Assembly (NCBI GenBank): GCA_945861915.1
Contig: CAMAWK010000022.1
Coordinates: 1-17,782, forward strand
DNA length: 17,782 bases
Reading direction: 5' to 3'
From: Flavobacterium psychrophilum
GTDB taxonomy: Bacteria > Bacteroidota > Bacteroidia > Flavobacteriales > Flavobacteriaceae
In this document: positions 15,314 to 17,782 of the stretch, one piece after another
How positions within the stretch are numbered: the first letter of the stretch is position 1
How the letters are laid out: the number at the start of each line of letters is the position of its first letter
The notes under the pieces: generated by a model
The model's database searches: none
What the model saw: only the letters and a program-made list of their open reading frames with translations
Told to the model about the DNA's origin: nothing
Position numbers and translations under genes: made by a program

Positions 15314-16390
15314 ATGATATTCAACCCATTATTTAGAAAATCAATTCCATTTTTTGTTTTATTGATAGCCATAAATACGACGTTACTATCTGCCCAAAAC
15401 CAAAAGGTAGATAAAACAAGTATTGAACCTGCCAAACTTTGGTTAGACAATAAAGGCAATCACATCAATGCGCATGGCGGTGGTGTTTTGTTTCATAATG
15501 GCATTTACTATTGGTATGGTGAACACAAGATTAAAGGCAAATCGGAAGCCAATTTTGCTGATGGGGGTATTCAATGTTACACTTCTAAAGACTTAATCAA
15601 CTGGACAGATGCCGGAATTGTTTTGGGAGTAGAATATAACAATACCAACAATTCCGACTTAGTATATGGCTGTTTAATAGAACGCCCGAAAGTGGTTTTT
15701 AATCCAAAAACTAGAAAGTTTTTAGCTTATTTTAAATTTTATCCAAAAGGCAATGGCTACGAAGTTGCCTATGTTGGAGTAGCTACTAGCGAAAGTCCCG
15801 CAGGTCCTTTTAGATTTAGCCATAAATTTTTAGGTCCATCACCAAAAGGTTCAGGCGATTTTTCGATGTTTGCAGATGATAATGGCGATTTATTTCATTT
15901 GGCGGTAAGAAAACCCGATAAGGCTTTTGTGATTGCAAAAATGAGAGACGATTATATGTTGCCGATTGAAGAATATAAAGAAGTCGAAAACATCGAACAC
16001 CACACCGAAGCACCAGCTATTGTTAAGATTAATGGAATATACCATTTATTAGGTTCTGGTTCTACTGGCTGGAAGCCCAATGTAGCTAGGTATTACACAA
16101 GTACTAATTTATATGGCCCTTGGAAACAGGAAACCAACCCTTGCAGCGGTTTGAATACAGTAGATAATTTAGGAATTGACAAAACCTGGGGCGGACAATC
16201 TTCCTATATTTTAAAGGTAAATGGAATAGAAAATGGCTATGTTGCCTTATTTGATATTTGGTATCCAGATATGCCTATAAAAGGACGATACATTTGGTTG
16301 CCTATTGTCCTAAAAGACAATAAATTTACCATCGATTGGTTGAATGAATGGAATTTAGATTTTTTCAAAAAGGGCTATATTCTAAAATAA
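15314..16390 (+). CDS. Secreted GH43-family glycoside hydrolase, subfamily 24/34-like
   Basis: A 358-residue predicted five-bladed beta-propeller enzyme with an N-terminal signal peptide (about 1-27, ending LLSAQ), so exported. The segment INAHGGGVLFHNGIYYWYGEHK (about 51-72) opens the first blade, where classical GH43 enzymes have an Asp base in an ADP-like motif; here it is AHGGG. Other probable active-site parts are IERPKVVFN (E123), GDFSMFADDNGD (D182), HTEAPAI (E232, likely acid) and TWGGQSSY (Q295). This set resembles GH43_24 exo-beta-1,3-galactanases, where a Gln has been proposed to replace the Asp base. The substrate is inferred, not shown. GH16 follows 281 bases later on the same strand. 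There is no SusC/SusD, carbohydrate-binding module or secretion-tail domain in the protein. Confidence 0.85.
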   Translation: MIFNPLFRKSIPFFVLLIAINTTLLSAQNQKVDKTSIEPAKLWLDNKGNHINAHGGGVLFHNGIYYWYGEHKIKGKSEANFADGGIQCYTSKDLINWTDAGIVLGVEYNNTNNSDLVYGCLIERPKVVFNPKTRKFLAYFKFYPKGNGYEVAYVGVATSESPAGPFRFSHKFLGPSPKGSGDFSMFADDNGDLFHLAVRKPDKAFVIAKMRDDYMLPIEEYKEVENIEHHTEAPAIVKINGIYHLLGSGSTGWKPNVARYYTSTNLYGPWKQETNPCSGLNTVDNLGIDKTWGGQSSYILKVNGIENGYVALFDIWYPDMPIKGRYIWLPIVLKDNKFTIDWLNEWNLDFFKKGYILK

Positions 16391-16403
16391 TTAGCATTCA
16401 ATT

Positions 16404-16573
16404 TTAAACATATAAGTCATATAAGTTAAAATAAAGTTGGCTTGTCAAACAGGAGAAAAAAGTGAATATAAGCTAAAAAAGTTCCATGTAAAACTATGTT
16501 ACTTCACTTATATGAACTTTTCGTTTTACTTGATTTCATTGAAATTAAATTCTTATTTGACTTATATGTTTAA
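16404..16573. repeat. 170-bp element with 22-bp inverted ends between GH43 and GH16
   Basis: The left end (16404-16425) and right end (16552-16573) are reverse complements over 22 bp with one mismatch (position 16420). The first 16 bp are perfect and include AAACATATAAGTCA at 16406-16419. The octamer CATATAAG occurs twice at the left (16409-16416, 16418-16425) and as CTTATATG at 16507-16514 and 16561-16568. A nested hairpin AAAAGTTC (16477-16484) / GAACTTTT (16514-16521) lies inside. No open reading frame and no clear target-site duplication is visible. It could be a MITE-like element, a dispersed intergenic repeat, or a long foldback in the mRNA. The remaining gap 16574-16671 holds nothing recognisable. 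Confidence 0.75.
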
Positions 16574-16671
16574 TAATCTATTCTAAAAAATTCATGATAT
16601 CTATAGAAATAAGTGTTAAAAACAATAAAAACTACTAGATTCCCTAAAGTAAAACCTTTAAAACTAAATAA

Positions 16672-17529
16672 ATGCAACATCTCTCTCGTCTTCTTATTTT
16701 TTTACTTACAAGTTCATCAATTCTTTTTGCACAAGAAACGAGCAAAAACAATACTACTATAAATAACAACGAATCCTATCAATTAATTTGGAGTGACGAG
16801 TTTACTAATGAAGGCAGTCCCGATGAATCAAAATGGAGGTTTGAAAACGGATTTGTTAGAAACGATGAAGCACAATGGTACCAAAAAGAAAATGCTGTTT
16901 GTAGAAACGGTTTTCTTGAAATTACAGGTCAAAAGGAGCAAAAACCAAACCCAAATTATGTGGCAAAAAGTAAAAATTGGAGAAAAAACAGAGCCAATAT
17001 CGAATACACATCAGCTAGTTTGGTTATGAAAAAAGAACATGCTTTTAAATATGGAAAAGTAGAAGTGAGAGCAAAAATAGATGCACAAACTGGCTTGTGG
17101 CCTGCCATTTGGACTTTAGGAATTGATGGTCAATGGCCAGCCAACGGCGAAGTGGACATGATGGAATATTATCATGATAGTATTTTAGCCAATTTTGCCA
17201 TTGCAGGCAAAAATCGACACAATGCCATTTGGGATAGTTATAAAAAACCTTTAGATAGTTTTGGCGGAAAAAAATGGGCAGACGATTTTCATATTTGGAC
17301 ATTACTTTGGACAGAAAACAAAATGGAAATTTACCTAGACGATTTGCTACTTAATGACATTGATTTAACCAAAACATTTAATAAATCAGACGGTCTAAAC
17401 CCCTTTAGACAACCTCATTATGTACTCTTAAATTTAGCCATGGGCGGTGATCGAGGCGGCAGTCTAAAAAACACTAATTTACCTTCAAAATATTTGGTCG
17501 ATTATGTTCGCATTTACCAGCTAAAATAG
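16672..17529 (+). CDS. Secreted GH16-family glycoside hydrolase
   Basis: A 285-residue beta-jelly-roll endo-glycanase of the laminarinase/agarase/galactanase superfamily. A signal peptide covers about 1-20 (LLIFLLTSSSILFA, cleavage before QETSK). The domain begins with QLIWSDEFTNEG, has YGKVEVRAKIDAQTGLWPAIWTLG (about 127-150), and then the catalytic motif GEVDMMEYY, which gives nucleophile E160, D162 and acid/base E165 in the beta-bulge ExDxxE form. WTLLWTENKMEIYLDD and YVLLNLAMGGDRGG are typical of bacterial GH16. The protein is a single domain with no binding module or sorting tail. Specificity could be beta-1,3-glucan, beta-1,3-galactan or an algal galactan; the GH43 neighbour favours galactan weakly. 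Intact, with no frameshift. Confidence 0.93.
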   Translation: MQHLSRLLIFLLTSSSILFAQETSKNNTTINNNESYQLIWSDEFTNEGSPDESKWRFENGFVRNDEAQWYQKENAVCRNGFLEITGQKEQKPNPNYVAKSKNWRKNRANIEYTSASLVMKKEHAFKYGKVEVRAKIDAQTGLWPAIWTLGIDGQWPANGEVDMMEYYHDSILANFAIAGKNRHNAIWDSYKKPLDSFGGKKWADDFHIWTLLWTENKMEIYLDDLLLNDIDLTKTFNKSDGLNPFRQPHYVLLNLAMGGDRGGSLKNTNLPSKYLVDYVRIYQLK

Positions 17530-17550
17530 CTTGTACTTCCATTCAAAAAA

Positions 17551-17568
17551 CTTACATGTTCTTATATG
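17551..17568. repeat. CTTACATG/CTTATATG direct pair after GH16
   Basis: CTTACATG (17551-17558) and CTTATATG (17561-17568) lie 10 bp apart, 22 bases after the GH16 stop. They match the octamer repeated in the 16404-16573 element and so place the motif on both sides of GH16. Short and AT-rich, hence modest confidence. Confidence 0.4.
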
Positions 17569-17640
17569 TCTAATGTTGTAAAAAAAATGAAACTATTTAG
17601 TTCTCATTACTTAAATAACTTAAAGATGTAGATAATTATG

Positions 17641-17648
17641 TAGTTTTG
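17641..17648 (+). promoter_or_regulatory. -7 promoter element of trmB
   Basis: TAGTTTTG is an exact TAnnTTTG match ending 16 bases before the TTG start of trmB; no TTG box is seen at the usual -33 distance. If it is used, the leader is only about ten bases. Its first three bases also form the in-frame TAG stop that closes the trmB frame upstream. Confidence 0.5.
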
Positions 17649-17664
17649 CCAAAAAAAATTCAAA

Positions 17665-17782
17665 TTGGGAAGCAAAAACAAATTAAAACGATTCAAAGAA
17701 AACGAAACATTTACCAATGTTTTTCAACCAACAAGAGAAGAAGTGGTTGGGGATTTATTTCCGCTCCGAGGCAAATGGAACG
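17665..17782 (+). CDS. trmB: tRNA (guanine-46-N7)-methyltransferase, 5' part, TTG start
   Basis: SAM-dependent methylation of G46 in the variable loop of tRNAs. Only the first 39 codons are in the window. They read MGSKNKLKRFKENETFTNVF and continue QPTREEVVGDLFPLRGKWN, which I recognise as the N-terminus of Bacteroidota TrmB; the SAM-binding core lies beyond the edge. The frame has a TAG stop at 17641-17643 and no ATG between it and the conserved GSKNKLKRF, so TTG 17665-17667 must be the start. A -7 promoter box ends 16 bases upstream, so the gene appears to be transcribed independently of GH16. Confidence 0.9.
   Translation, partial: MGSKNKLKRFKENETFTNVFQPTREEVVGDLFPLRGKWN

Overview
The window reads as a chromosomal segment of a Bacteroidota bacterium, most likely Flavobacterium or a close relative. 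Support comes from the AT-rich sequence, the fused MurF-alanine racemase gene typical of the phylum, promoters of the form TTG-N19-21-TAnnTTTG (upstream of asd, an ATPase gene and a tRNA gene), the absence of Shine-Dalgarno-like sites, and a flavobacterial-type thymidine kinase. This is inference from reading; no database search was run.

Layout. 1-4444 (minus strand): thymidine kinase, the MurF-Alr fusion and the mechanosensitive channel MscL, closed by a strong terminator at 834-863; then asd under its own promoter, cut by the window edge. 4546-8176 (plus): a conserved acidic protein of unknown role, rsmI, a HopJ-family protein and recJ, closely spaced and probably co-transcribed. 8338-12085 (plus): the most unusual block. 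An array of TGACGG half-sites with a 32-bp period overlaps a promoter that reads into an AAA_14/DUF4143-type ATPase, a seven-heme lipoprotein cytochrome and an MFS exporter, joined by a 1-nt overlap and a 2-nt gap. 12191-14984 (minus): an orphan membrane-anchored coiled-coil protein, then crotonase, queD and lpxH in transcription order, with a 13-bp tandem repeat between queD and lpxH. 15046-15195 (plus): a complete tRNA-Ala(GGC) unit with promoter and terminator. 15314-17529 (plus): two secreted glycoside hydrolases, GH43 and GH16, separated by a 170-bp element with 22-bp inverted ends. 17665-end: the start of trmB from a TTG codon.

Functionally most of the window is housekeeping: cell wall (MurF-Alr, Asd via diaminopimelate), nucleotide salvage (Tdk), rRNA and tRNA modification (RsmI, QueD, TrmB), repair (RecJ), lipid A (LpxH) and osmotic protection (MscL). 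The accessory material is the ATPase-cytochrome-exporter operon, the coiled-coil orphan and the two polysaccharide hydrolases. The GH43 resembles the GH43 clade that lacks the usual Asp base, and its GH16 neighbour makes a beta-1,3-galactan or related target a reasonable guess. No mobile-element gene, CRISPR array or complete defence system was recognised.
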